In this document: positions 18,422 through 26,590 of the stretch, one piece after another
How positions within the stretch are numbered: position 1 is the first letter of the stretch
How the letters are laid out: each line of letters opens with the position of its first letter
DNA from: Bifidobacterium sp.
GTDB lineage: Bacteria; Actinomycetota; Actinomycetes; Actinomycetales; Bifidobacteriaceae
Assembly (NCBI GenBank): GCA_022649135.1
Contig: JALCNP010000009.1
Location: forward strand, 32,060-96,059
Direction of reading: 5' to 3'
Length of the DNA stretch: 64,000 bases
Notes under the pieces: generated by a model
The model's database searches: none
Seen by the model: only the letters and a program-made list of their open reading frames with translations
Told to the model about the DNA's origin: nothing
Translations under genes and position numbers: made by a program

Positions 18422-20079
18422 CACCGCTCTCCCGTCGCAGGGCTCGGGGAACGACCGTCGTCACGCTCCCGGTAATCGAAGCTCTCGAATGAGGCCGACG
18501 CCGCATAGCCAGAGAGATCGACGCAGGCCATCCCGACGAAGGCCCCGGTGAAGAAACCCCCGTACCGCTGGGCGACATGATCATCGGACAGTATCGCCGC
18601 ATCGAGGCCGACGCCGATCTGCCGCCAATGGATGCCGTCGAAGGAATAGCGGTACGAGTACCGATCCGTCCTGACGCAGGTTTGCAGCCATACCGAGGAC
18701 ACGTCGTCGGGTATGGGCACCGCATCATCGCGAAGGTATGAGGTGTATGCGTTGAAATCGTTCTGAGCGACCTCGATCACACGCCGCCTTGTCTTTTCGT
18801 TCCATGTGACGAAAACCCAGGACCAGCACAGATCGTTATAGTAGTTGGTCAGCCCCGCCATCTGCATGTAGTTGTGCGGCTCGAAATCAAGTTTGACCTG
18901 CGCGTCGAAGGTGAAGGCCTGCCAGCGTCGCGCCACGAGCGAAAGGTCGTGACGGTTGCACAACGATCCCTGTCCGCGCAAGGTCAGACGACCGCCACCC
19001 ACGTGCCCCATCTCAGCGCCGAAGGGGACCCTGAGCGTATTCCAATTCCTGTCCAGAACCGGGTCGTTGAACTCGTCATGCCCCGAATTCCCCTGGGGGA
19101 CGTCGGTCCTCACCGCGTCCCGGGGCGCCTGCACATACCGCGATCCGCCTCGCCCGCCGACGATGAAGGGCCATCCCCCCTCATCCCAACCGACCTTCTG
19201 GATGGAGGTCTCCCGCCCCAGGGTGCACCAGCCCCGAACACCGTGCGACGGTTCCGTGTCATGCCTCCACGGCCTTGCACACAGCGAGGCGTAATACCAC
19301 TCTCCGCCGGGGGTGTCGACCAATGCCCCATGCCCCTGCTTTTGCAGATATGAATCAGGCGTGTCGAAATTGCTGATCAGCGGGTTGTTCGGCATGACTT
19401 CGAAGGAATCGGCCTCCAGCGTAGTGGACCGCGCCACCGACTCCTGGTGTTCGTACTGGGTGCCGCCCTCTGCCGCAAAAAGATAGTAATATCCGTTGCG
19501 CCTGTAAAGGTGGGGGCCCTCAACGACTTTGACATCGGTTCCCCGCCAGATCCTTCTCGCCGTCTGCGGCATAAGCGTCCTCGATTCCGGATCGAACTCC
19601 GTGAGGGTTATGCCATCAAACGCGTGATGATACTCGCGGAAATCCCAGGTCTGCTGAACGAGATACTTCCTTCCGTCATCATCATGGAACAGGCTTGCAT
19701 CGAAGCCGACGCCGTTGAGCCTTGTCGGCTCACTCCACGGACCTTCGATATGCGGTGCCGTCACGAGATAATTGGTCCCGTCCTTAAACGCCCCGTTGAC
19801 GATGGTGACATCGGTGTAGACCAGCCAGAACATCCCGTCCGCATAGGAAAGATCCGGAGCCCATATTCCGCCCCCCGAGACCGTCCCCCTCATGTCAAGC
19901 TGGGAGACGCGGTCCAGCGGGGAGGGCAGAAGCCTCCAATGAACCAGATCCTTCGATTCATGGAGCCTCACCCCCGGCCACCATTCGAATGTCGAATTGG
20001 CGATATAGTAGGTGTCCCCCACTCGAATCATCGACGGATCGGCGTCAAAGCCGGGAAGCACCGGATTCGATATTTTCAT
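18421..20079 (-). CDS. GH43 glycosidase (beta-xylosidase / arabinofuranosidase, GH43_11-like)
   Basis: Inverting five-bladed beta-propeller glycosidase, 552 residues, no signal peptide. Catalytic triad motifs: DADPSMIRVGDTYY (base Asp 14), FDASLFHDDDG (Asp, pKa modulator) and KVVEGPHLYRRNGYYYL (acid Glu). A C-terminal concanavalin-like domain (about 350-540, including FTFDAQVKLDFEPHNYMQMAGL) matches beta-xylosidases that act on xylo-oligosaccharides. The start MKISNPVLPG at 20079 has GAAGGAGA before it; upstream in-frame codons are not used. It follows the permease gene after 72 nt in the transporter operon, so it probably trims imported xylo-oligosaccharides in the cytosol. Confidence 0.93.
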   Translation of the reverse strand: MKISNPVLPGFDADPSMIRVGDTYYIANSTFEWWPGVRLHESKDLVHWRLLPSPLDRVSQLDMRGTVSGGGIWAPDLSYADGMFWLVYTDVTIVNGAFKDGTNYLVTAPHIEGPWSEPTRLNGVGFDASLFHDDDGRKYLVQQTWDFREYHHAFDGITLTEFDPESRTLMPQTARRIWRGTDVKVVEGPHLYRRNGYYYLFAAEGGTQYEHQESVARSTTLEADSFEVMPNNPLISNFDTPDSYLQKQGHGALVDTPGGEWYYASLCARPWRHDTEPSHGVRGWCTLGRETSIQKVGWDEGGWPFIVGGRGGSRYVQAPRDAVRTDVPQGNSGHDEFNDPVLDRNWNTLRVPFGAEMGHVGGGRLTLRGQGSLCNRHDLSLVARRWQAFTFDAQVKLDFEPHNYMQMAGLTNYYNDLCWSWVFVTWNEKTRRRVIEVAQNDFNAYTSYLRDDAVPIPDDVSSVWLQTCVRTDRYSYRYSFDGIHWRQIGVGLDAAILSDDHVAQRYGGFFTGAFVGMACVDLSGYAASASFESFDYRERDDGRSPSPATGER

Positions 20080-20151
20080 GCTATCTCCTTCACAGCATGC
20101 GCGGAGGGCCGGAACGCGTTCCAAGCCCTCCACACGATGGTTATTCGACAT

Positions 20152-21054
20152 TCAGCCTTTGACGGCACCGGTGAGGCCGCCGACGATCTTCTTCTGGAAA
20201 ATCGTGAAGCAAATCAATGCAGGTATCATGGCTAATGAAGTAAAGGCAAGAACCCGCGCAGTATCCACTGAATGCTCTGAACTGAACATCTGCACGCCCA
20301 GTGGCAGCGTGTATTTGCTTTCGCTGCTCAAAACGAACAGAGGAAGCATATATGCGTTCCAGCTACCTACAAAAGTCAGTATCCCGGTGGTCGCCACTCC
20401 CGGCATGGAGAGAGGAATGACCATTCTCCAGAAAAAGCCAAGTCGCGAGCACCCGTCAAGAAGCGAAGCTTCCTCCAACTCTTGCGGTATCGACTGAAGA
20501 AATGGCACGAGAATGACGATTGTCTGGGGCAATCCGAATGCGATCTGAGGAAGAATGATGCCCGCAAGACTGTTTGATAATCCTAGACTCCGCACCATGA
20601 TGAACAAAGGCGTAATCGCCACCGTCATAGGAAACATCAGCCCGGCGGCGAAAAGGGCATACATGGCTTTCGAATAGCGGAACCGGTAACGGGCAATAAC
20701 AAAACTGACCATTATCCCCAGTACGACAACACCGATCATGGTCCCTACACCGACAACAAGCGAGTTCCCAAGTTCGCCCCAGAAGATATCGCTATGCACA
20801 ACATCCTCATAATTACTGACAACCCAGGGTTTAGGTAAACCGGAGGGATGGTTGGTGATCTGAGAGTTAGTTCTAAATCCTCCGACGATAATGTATAGAA
20901 CCGGAGTGACACAAACCGCGACAAGAACTAGGGAGAAAAAATACACCACAGGATTTCCCCACGGCATCTTGGATGACATTTTATAACCATTTTTCGCGGT
21001 GTAGCGCATATTTCGTGCACCCGTTCGTCTCATTACTCCATATTTCGATGCCAT
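20152..21054 (-). CDS. Sugar ABC transporter permease (MalG-type)
   Basis: Inner-membrane subunit of a CUT1-type oligosaccharide importer, 300 residues with six hydrophobic segments. The ATPase-contact EAA loop reads ELEEASLLDGCSRLGFFWRM. It starts one base after the stop of the MalF-type gene, with AGGTGAAG immediately upstream. No ATPase is encoded nearby, so a shared MsmK-type ATPase elsewhere would energise it, as usual in bifidobacteria. Base composition is visibly lower in GC than the flanking glycosidase genes. The substrate is inferred to be a xylo- or arabinoxylo-oligosaccharide. Confidence 0.94.
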   Translation of the reverse strand: MASKYGVMRRTGARNMRYTAKNGYKMSSKMPWGNPVVYFFSLVLVAVCVTPVLYIIVGGFRTNSQITNHPSGLPKPWVVSNYEDVVHSDIFWGELGNSLVVGVGTMIGVVVLGIMVSFVIARYRFRYSKAMYALFAAGLMFPMTVAITPLFIMVRSLGLSNSLAGIILPQIAFGLPQTIVILVPFLQSIPQELEEASLLDGCSRLGFFWRMVIPLSMPGVATTGILTFVGSWNAYMLPLFVLSSESKYTLPLGVQMFSSEHSVDTARVLAFTSLAMIPALICFTIFQKKIVGGLTGAVKG

Positions 21055-21055
21055 G

Positions 21056-22120
21056 TCACTTCACCTCACCTGTCAATAATGCTGTCGAGCTTTTACGCTG
21101 TTCCCTCAACCGCTTCTTTTCACGCTTCTTTGATTGCCTTTGTTCCGTCAGTGCGCCATCCAGATCACGATTGAGGACAAAGCCCTGATAAAGAAGAGCA
21201 ACCGCAAGAGAAATGAGGAAGATAAGCAGCGCTACCGCAGAGCCATAGCCATAGTTGCCCGCATCCCGTCCTTCACGAACCATATAGGTGGCCATGGTGG
21301 ATACGCCTGCGGTATCCGACACATATTTACCCCAGACGATGTATACAAGATCGAACAGCTGCATGGAACCGATCATCGAAAGAAAGACCCAGATACGGAT
21401 GGTCGGACCTAGTAACGGCAACGTAATGCTGCGCTGCATCTGCCAGAAACCCGCCCCATCGACTTTTGCAGCCTCATACAGCTCCTCGGGAATCGACTGC
21501 ATACCTGCAAGCATAAGAATGACAGCGAAACCGACGTACTTCCATGTAATCAATATCATAAGAGTCCATGGGGCAATCTTCGGATCTGCAAGCCAATCGG
21601 GTCCGTTGAGACCGAAATGCTGGAGAATCTCATTGATTGCACCCGTTTTCTGCAGTAGCAGACTCCACCCGGTGCCGACAATGACTTCGGAAATTACATA
21701 GGGAACGAAAATAAGAGTCCTGATCAGACCACGACCTTTGAACTTCTGATTGAGCAACAAGGCAAACAAAATCGCCAAAGGAGCCTGAAAAATCAGGGAT
21801 CCAATCATAAATTCAAACGTATGAATTATGGCATTTCGAAATGATGCATCATGCAATGCAGTGACGTAATTCTGCAAACCCACAAAAGTACCGTTGACCG
21901 AAGGCTTCCCAAAACCCTGCCATCTGAAGAAACCGTAATAAGCTCCAAAGATAATCGGCAAGATCACGAAACCGAAGAAAATCACGATTGCGGGGGCAGA
22001 CAAGACAACGATTTCAAATCGTCTTCTCCCAGCCCCACTGGAAGGTTTGGAAAATCTTTTTTCCCTGTGCGATACTGCCGCCGGCTTGGACAGGACCGCA
22101 TCATCGATATTATTACCCAT
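21056..22120 (-). CDS. Sugar ABC transporter permease (MalF-type)
   Basis: Partner membrane subunit of the CUT1 importer, 354 residues. A cytosolic N-terminal tail (about 35 residues) leads to six hydrophobic segments. The EAA loop is ELYEAAKVDGAGFWQMQRSI. The C-terminus is a Lys/Arg-rich tail (KKREKKRLREQRK), probably facing the cytosol. It follows the binding-protein gene after 83 nt that contain a hairpin (22154-22187). The stretch 21781-21840 has only 22 G/C of 60 bases, far below the window norm. Confidence 0.94.
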   Translation of the reverse strand: MGNNIDDAVLSKPAAVSHREKRFSKPSSGAGRRRFEIVVLSAPAIVIFFGFVILPIIFGAYYGFFRWQGFGKPSVNGTFVGLQNYVTALHDASFRNAIIHTFEFMIGSLIFQAPLAILFALLLNQKFKGRGLIRTLIFVPYVISEVIVGTGWSLLLQKTGAINEILQHFGLNGPDWLADPKIAPWTLMILITWKYVGFAVILMLAGMQSIPEELYEAAKVDGAGFWQMQRSITLPLLGPTIRIWVFLSMIGSMQLFDLVYIVWGKYVSDTAGVSTMATYMVREGRDAGNYGYGSAVALLIFLISLAVALLYQGFVLNRDLDGALTEQRQSKKREKKRLREQRKSSTALLTGEVK

Positions 22121-22153
22121 AATTTAGTGCTCCATCATTCTGTTCGCAGAACC

Positions 22154-22187
22154 CTGTGAGGGCAGCGCGCCACGACCACCCTCACGG
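22154..22187 (-). terminator. Attenuator-like hairpin between binding protein and permeases
   Basis: In the 83-nt gap downstream of the binding-protein gene, CCGTGAGGG pairs with CCCTCACAGG (one-base bulge) around a 15-nt loop. No T-run follows. A partial terminator here would keep binding protein in excess over permeases, as proposed for the liv operon gap. Confidence 0.45.
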
Positions 22188-22203
22188 ATACCGATAACAC
22201 GTC

Positions 22204-23478
22204 TCAGCCTTTGGCCGCCGCCGAGTCCAATGCTTTGACGATGCCAGAGGGAGATCCCTGCCCGGACAACATGCTCACAACGCCGGAGTTGAGCGCCGTT
22301 CCAAGGTTCGTTCCCAGACTTGTATCGGTCCACAGCTGCATGCTGCTGGCTTTGTCAAGAAATACCAGCACCTGTTTCAGAGCGGGATCGGTAACGACGC
22401 CTCGTGCAGCAGTTGAAGCGGGAATTGTGGAAAACGCAGTTGCGTAGTTCTCCTGATTCGTTTTTTCTGCCATGTAGTTCACAAAGTCGACAGCGATGGA
22501 GGGGGCTTTCGGATTAACAGACATATAGGAGACACCGCCCATCAGAGCACCGGACTCTCCTTTGCCGCCTTCCACTGAGGGAAAAGCGAAAAAGCCCAAA
22601 TCAGGCATCGCTTTCTGGTCGGATGTCAGACTTTTCAACACACCCGGTTCCCATGCGCCCATAAGCTCCATTGCGGCCTTGTGGTTAGCGACAAGTCCGG
22701 CAGAAGAATTCGCTCCCTGCTGCGCGGTCGTCGTCATGTAACCCTCATTGAAAAGATCATCATTGGACAATGTCTTCAGATCCTCGCCGGCCCTAGTCCA
22801 GCATTTATCGGAGAAATCATGTTTCTCGATACCCTTTGCATAAATGCTTGGTGAACATTCCCTCAGAGAGAGCCAATAATACCAGTGGGCTGCCGGCCAT
22901 GCGTCCTTGCCCCCCAGCGCAATGGGAGTAATGCCTGCGGCCTTGAGCTTCTTGGCATCTTGGATAAGTTGGCCAAACGTCGTGGGGGTCGTGGTGATAC
23001 CGGCCTTGGCAAAGAGATCCTTGGAATACCAGAGACCACCGGGCTCGACAGAAACGGGGACGCCATAGACTTTCCCTCCGAAGGTCGCTGCCTTCAGCGT
23101 CGTTTTCATAGTGGTCTTAACCGTAGTGGAAATTTTGTCGGTAAGATCCATCGCCTGACCCGCATTGACCATCTCCTGGGTCTTTGCTCCACCAAGTGCA
23201 AGATAAACGTCCGGGCCCGAAGCGGGATCCTGCATCGCTGTCTGGAGTTTCCCCGCGAGATCCTCATTCTGTATCGGCTGGATGTTGATTTTCACCCCGG
23301 GATGTTTTTTTTCAAACGATGCGGCCAAATCCTCCCAATATTTTTTACCATCGCCGGTTGTGGCATTATGCCAAAAGGTAATCGTCTTGCTGTCGCTGGA
23401 ATTTGAACCGCCACAGGCGCCCATGCCTAGTAACGTTGCAATAGCAATCGCCGAGGCAGCGACTGATCTCAACTTCAT
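22204..23478 (-). CDS. Sugar ABC transporter substrate-binding lipoprotein
   Basis: Extracellular binding protein of the CUT1 importer (SBP_bac_1 family), 424 residues. It has a lipoprotein signal with lipobox LGMGAC and acylated Cys near residue 21. [32 protein letters not shown] is the family N-lobe, and [22 protein letters not shown] follows. The ATG at 23478 has AAGGAGAT before it; the longer open frame is rejected. It is first gene of a six-gene operon (binding protein, two permeases, GH43, two esterases) ending at 15058. Promoter and operator elements lie in 23529-23707. Ligand inferred: acetylated or substituted xylo-oligosaccharides. Confidence 0.93.
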   Translation of the reverse strand: MKLRSVAASAIAIATLLGMGACGGSNSSDSKTITFWHNATTGDGKKYWEDLAASFEKKHPGVKINIQPIQNEDLAGKLQTAMQDPASGPDVYLALGGAKTQEMVNAGQAMDLTDKISTTVKTTMKTTLKAATFGGKVYGVPVSVEPGGLWYSKDLFAKAGITTTPTTFGQLIQDAKKLKAAGITPIALGGKDAWPAAHWYYWLSLRECSPSIYAKGIEKHDFSDKCWTRAGEDLKTLSNDDLFNEGYMTTTAQQGANSSAGLVANHKAAMELMGAWEPGVLKSLTSDQKAMPDLGFFAFPSVEGGKGESGALMGGVSYMSVNPKAPSIAVDFVNYMAEKTNQENYATAFSTIPASTAARGVVTDPALKQVLVFLDKASSMQLWTDTSLGTNLGTALNSGVVSMLSGQGSPSGIVKALDSAAAKG

Positions 23479-23528
23479 GATAATCTCCTTGCTTCTTACT
23501 TGGTCCACGACGAGTTTTCCAAGTAACA

Positions 23529-23566
23529 TACGAAATTTTCGGTTCCGGTACATCGAAACCTCGAAA
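23529..23566. promoter_or_regulatory. Candidate LacI-type operators near the ABC operon start
   Basis: TACGAAATTTTCGGT (23529-23543) is a near-palindrome, and TCGAAACCTCGAAA (23553-23566) is a related element overlapping the -10 of the second promoter. Both resemble the perfect ACGAAATTTCGT at 23631 and the larger ACGAAAAT repeat before the LacI gene. Confidence 0.45.
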
Positions 23567-23592
23567 GATAAATGCCCAGAACCCGATGTCAA
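23565..23592 (-). promoter_or_regulatory. Second promoter of the sugar ABC operon
   Basis: On the reverse strand TTGACA (23587-23592) is followed after 16 nt by TATCTT (23565-23570), about 90 nt upstream of the binding-protein start. It lies between two operator-like palindromes (23529-23543 and 23631-23642). Confidence 0.5.
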
Positions 23593-23630
23593 CTCTGCAC
23601 ACGCTCTCAGCATCTCGGTATCCCTCTTTT

Positions 23631-23642
23631 ACGAAATTTCGT
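23631..23642. promoter_or_regulatory. Perfect 12-bp palindrome ACGAAATTTCGT (candidate LacI operator)
   Basis: This exact palindrome lies between the two reverse-strand promoters of the ABC operon, about 30 nt downstream of the -10 of the distal one. Its half-site ACGAAA recurs before the LacI gene (23785-23808), making it the best candidate site for that regulator. Confidence 0.55.
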
Positions 23643-23673
23643 CCGAAAGCTTCAATTGTTTTCGGTATTTTTC

Positions 23674-23702
23674 AAGATACACCTTATTTGTTAAATGGTC
23701 AA
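23674..23702 (-). promoter_or_regulatory. First promoter of the sugar ABC operon, overlapping a XylR-like operator
   Basis: On the reverse strand TTGACC (23697-23702) is followed after exactly 17 nt by TATCTT (23674-23679). The -35 is embedded in the palindrome at 23687-23707, the same geometry as the xylA promoter. The leader to the binding-protein start would be about 190 nt. Confidence 0.6.
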
Positions 23703-23707
23703 ACTAA
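23687..23707. promoter_or_regulatory. Candidate XylR operator, sugar ABC operon
   Basis: An imperfect 21-bp palindrome; on the reverse strand TTAGTTTGAC on the left and TTTAACAAA on the right. It covers the -35 box of the adjacent promoter, consistent with repression by the ROK regulator encoded at 12130-13356. It is the closest of the three sites to the classical TTAGTTTG half-site. Confidence 0.65.
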
Positions 23708-23784
23708 CATAAATGATTTGCAATATCCATCAGAATTCACATATTTCAAAGAAAAATGTCAACACAATGCCATCGACGAAAGGA

Positions 23785-23815
23785 ACGAAAATTTGTCAGT
23801 ATTTTCGTCTATAGT
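23785..23815 (+). promoter_or_regulatory. LacI gene promoter region with inverted repeat
   Basis: ACGAAAAT (23785-23792) and ATTTTCGT (23801-23808) form a perfect 8-bp inverted repeat with an 8-nt spacer. A TATAGT -10 (23810-23815) follows directly, 54 nt before the LacI start. A regulator bound here would cover the -35 to -10 interval, suggesting autorepression. Together with 23529-23707 this is the only regulatory content seen in the 391-nt gap 23479-23869. Confidence 0.55.
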
Positions 23816-23869
23816 CATGAGAAAAGATTGGGATGCACGTCGACAACACCATCACGGAGGTAACGGACA

Positions 23870-24904
23870 ATGCATGACATCGCTGACGAAGCCAGCCCCC
23901 ACGGGGGCAAGATCAGGCTTCTCGACATCGCCAGGGAAACCGGGTACTCAATCACGACCGTATCCAAGGCGCTCAACGGAAGAAGCGACATCTCCCCGGC
24001 AACCCGGGAATCCGTGGAGGAATCTCTGAAGAGACACCACTACGTCCGCAGGACCACGCCAAACAAAAAACAGCGCACACTCGAGATAGTTTTCCAGAAC
24101 TTCGACAGCCTGTGGTCGCTCGAGGTTCTCAGAGGGATCCTCCGCAAAACCAAATCGCAGGGCATCAGCGTCACTGTCACCGAAAGCGGGGACAGACAGC
24201 ATCCGGACTCCTCCTGGATCAGGGGAATCATGAATCGTCAACCTCTCGGAGTCGTGCTCATATTCTCGAATCTCACCGGCCACGAGCGCGACATGCTGCA
24301 GTCGAAGGGAATCCCCTTCGTGGTCTTCGACCCATCGGGAGACCCCGCCCAGGACGGCCTGTCCGTACAGGCGGACAACTGGACCGGCGGACTGCTGGCG
24401 ACGCGGCATCTTCTCGCTCTGAGGCACACGCGGATAGGCATCATCACCGGTCCCGACGAGATGATGTGCTCCCGTGCACGCCTGGACGGGTACACCTCCG
24501 CATTGGCCGAGCGCGGCATCGCCCAAGATCCCGAACTCATCACGGAGGGCGATTTCACCACCGCAGGCGGATACGCACAGGCCATGGCGCTGCTTGAAAA
24601 CCCCCGCATTCGCCCAAGCGCCATCTTCGCGGGCAGCGATCTGCAGGCCATGGGGGTCTACGAGGCGGCTCGGCAGCTGCGCATCAGAATCCCCGAAGAC
24701 CTGTCGGTCGTAGGATTCGACGATGTGCAGACCGCAGCCTACATGGGTCCCGCCCTCACGACGATTCGCCAGCCCCTGCAGGAGATGGCGGGGGTCGCCG
24801 CGCAGACGCTCATCGACATATCCCAGAACAAGACGGTGCAGAAGAAGGTCATACTCCCCACGTCCCTCGTCATACGGAACAGCACCCGGGAGCTGGACTC
24901 GTGA
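23870..24904 (+). CDS. LacI-family transcriptional regulator
   Basis: 344-residue sugar-responsive regulator. The N-terminal helix-turn-helix is IRLLDIARETGYSITTVSKALNG (about residues 15-37). The C-terminal periplasmic-binding-like domain (PBP type I, Peripla_BP_3) contains GIITGPDEMMCSRARLDGY and LSVVGFDDVQTAAYMGP. GGAGG lies just before the ATG. It is divergent from the sugar ABC operon, with ACGAAA-type palindromes on both sides of the gap, and is followed by a GH43 gene. It therefore probably controls both transcription units in response to a xylan-derived sugar (inferred). Confidence 0.93.
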   Translation: MHDIADEASPHGGKIRLLDIARETGYSITTVSKALNGRSDISPATRESVEESLKRHHYVRRTTPNKKQRTLEIVFQNFDSLWSLEVLRGILRKTKSQGISVTVTESGDRQHPDSSWIRGIMNRQPLGVVLIFSNLTGHERDMLQSKGIPFVVFDPSGDPAQDGLSVQADNWTGGLLATRHLLALRHTRIGIITGPDEMMCSRARLDGYTSALAERGIAQDPELITEGDFTTAGGYAQAMALLENPRIRPSAIFAGSDLQAMGVYEAARQLRIRIPEDLSVVGFDDVQTAAYMGPALTTIRQPLQEMAGVAAQTLIDISQNKTVQKKVILPTSLVIRNSTRELDS

Positions 24905-24914
24905 ACCTTCGCGC

Positions 24915-24935
24915 CATCAACCATCAACCATCAAC
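24915..24935 (+). repeat. Three tandem copies of CATCAAC
   Basis: Three exact 7-bp units lie between the LacI stop and the GH43 ATG (24949). The unit is not a multiple of three, so copy-number change would shift frame for a GTG start at 24901 but not for the ATG start. Confidence 0.8.
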
Positions 24936-24948
24936 CGAAGGCCCCCGA

Positions 24949-26544
24949 ATGCCTGCAGCAACGAATTTTCCCGTGATCCCCATGGACTATCCCGACCCGG
25001 ATGTCATCCGTGTGGGACGAACCTATTACATGATCACCACGACCATGCACTTCAATCCCGGAGGCGAGATACTCCGATCCTATGACCTCGTCCACTGGGA
25101 GCATGCAGCCTTCGTTTTCGCGACCATGGACGATGCACCGAACGAGGCGCAGCGACTGGAGAACACCCGGCACGTGTACGGGAGCGGTATGTGGGCGGGA
25201 TCGCTGCGCTACCATAGAGGACGCTTCTACGTGCTTTTCATCGCGAACGACACCCACCGCTCGTATCTCTTCACCTCGTCGGACATCGACGGGCCGTGGC
25301 GACGGCAGAAGATGCAAGGGTTCTATTACGACAGCTCGCTGTTCTTCGATGACGACGACAGGGTCTACGTCGTTCACGGAAACACCGACATCCACCTCAC
25401 CGAGCTGCTTGCCGACTGCTCGGGGCCTGCGCCCTCGGGACTGGACCGGGTGGTGGTCAGGGACGATCCCGCCAGGGTCCGGCTGGGTTATGAAGGTTCT
25501 CACTTCTATAAAATCAACGGTCTCTACTATCTGTTCGTCATCCATTGGCCTCACGGCGAAAACGGCAGAAGGACCGAGTCGTGCTTCATCTCGGAGAGTC
25601 TGGACGGCGCCTTCACCGGAGGCGACGTGTGCGACGACGACATGGGGTATCGGCGGGCCGGGGTCGCGCAGGGTGGAATCGTCGATGATCTCCACGGAAA
25701 CTGGTATGCCATGCTTTTCCAGGATCGCGGGGCGGCGGGGCGCATGCCCGTACTGGTGCCGGTGAAGTACGGCCCCGACCGGCTTCCCGTGTTCGGAGAT
25801 CACGGCAGGGTCCCCCGCGTATTCCGGACATGGGACAACAACCCGGGCCATCGGTACCGTCCCCTCGTGGGCAACGACGACTTCGACTGGCCCCGGGACG
25901 ATTCGGGCGCACCCCAGCCCAAGGCCCAGTGGGAATGGAATCACGTCCCCGATTCCCGAAACTGGAGAATCGGGACAACGCACGACGAGGGAAAGCCATG
26001 TCTGGTCTTCACGAGTGCAGGCGCTGCGCCCAATGTCGTCTATGCACGAAACACCCTGACGACGAGAATCGTCTACCCCTACTGCGAATCCACCATCACC
26101 GTGGACGGACACGGGCTGGCTGATGGGGGACATGCAGGAATCGTTTCCCTGCTGAGTGCATATGCGACCGCCGAAATAACCAGGGAGGACGGGAAGCTGT
26201 ACGTGCGCATGGTCGTGCGGGACGCCTGCGACACGACGCTTGACGCGATGCCGGAGGATCGCGGACCGGGAAGAGAGCTCGTTCGGCACGCTCTCGCGCC
26301 GCACTGCACGCGCGTACAGTTCAAGGTCATCTACGACTCCCGGCACGGCACGGATACGTCTCGATACCTGTTCCGAACCGACCGCGAGCGGAAATGGACG
26401 GAATTGGGAGAGCACGATCTGTTCTGGAAAATGGATTTTTTCACCGGATGCCGAATCGGGCTCTTCTGCTATTCGACAACGGACTCCTCCAGCGAGTGTC
26501 GGATGTCCGACTTCACGATATCAACGGTTCCCGGCAGTTCCTGA
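24949..26544 (+). CDS. GH43 glycosidase, second copy (LacI-linked)
   Basis: Inverting beta-propeller glycosidase of 531 residues, no signal peptide. Motifs: DYPDPDVIRVGRTYYM (base Asp 16), YYDSSLFFDDDDRVYVV (Asp) and LGYEGSHFYKINGLYYL (acid Glu). A C-terminal beta-sandwich (about 330-530) begins after the propeller. The ATG at 24949 has GAAGG 7 nt upstream and gives the usual family N-terminus. A GTG at 24901 overlapping the LacI stop (GTGA, with GGGAG upstream) would add 16 residues that include a three-copy heptamer repeat. Activity is xylosidase and/or arabinofuranosidase; the subfamily is not resolved by eye. Confidence 0.9.
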   Translation: MPAATNFPVIPMDYPDPDVIRVGRTYYMITTTMHFNPGGEILRSYDLVHWEHAAFVFATMDDAPNEAQRLENTRHVYGSGMWAGSLRYHRGRFYVLFIANDTHRSYLFTSSDIDGPWRRQKMQGFYYDSSLFFDDDDRVYVVHGNTDIHLTELLADCSGPAPSGLDRVVVRDDPARVRLGYEGSHFYKINGLYYLFVIHWPHGENGRRTESCFISESLDGAFTGGDVCDDDMGYRRAGVAQGGIVDDLHGNWYAMLFQDRGAAGRMPVLVPVKYGPDRLPVFGDHGRVPRVFRTWDNNPGHRYRPLVGNDDFDWPRDDSGAPQPKAQWEWNHVPDSRNWRIGTTHDEGKPCLVFTSAGAAPNVVYARNTLTTRIVYPYCESTITVDGHGLADGGHAGIVSLLSAYATAEITREDGKLYVRMVVRDACDTTLDAMPEDRGPGRELVRHALAPHCTRVQFKVIYDSRHGTDTSRYLFRTDRERKWTELGEHDLFWKMDFFTGCRIGLFCYSTTDSSSECRMSDFTISTVPGSS

Positions 26545-26547
26545 TGT

Positions 26548-26589
26548 GTTCGTCTCGTGCGCAGGGCGCGCCCTGCGCACGAGACGAAC
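26548..26589. terminator. Perfect 42-bp palindrome between convergent GH43 genes
   Basis: Two exact 21-nt half-sites meet at 26568/26569 with no spacer (centre GGGCGCGCCC). The palindrome begins 3 bases after the stop of the forward GH43 gene and ends 1 base before the stop of the reverse one. It fills the 46-nt gap and can act as a terminator for both strands. Confidence 0.85.
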
Positions 26590-26590
26590 A

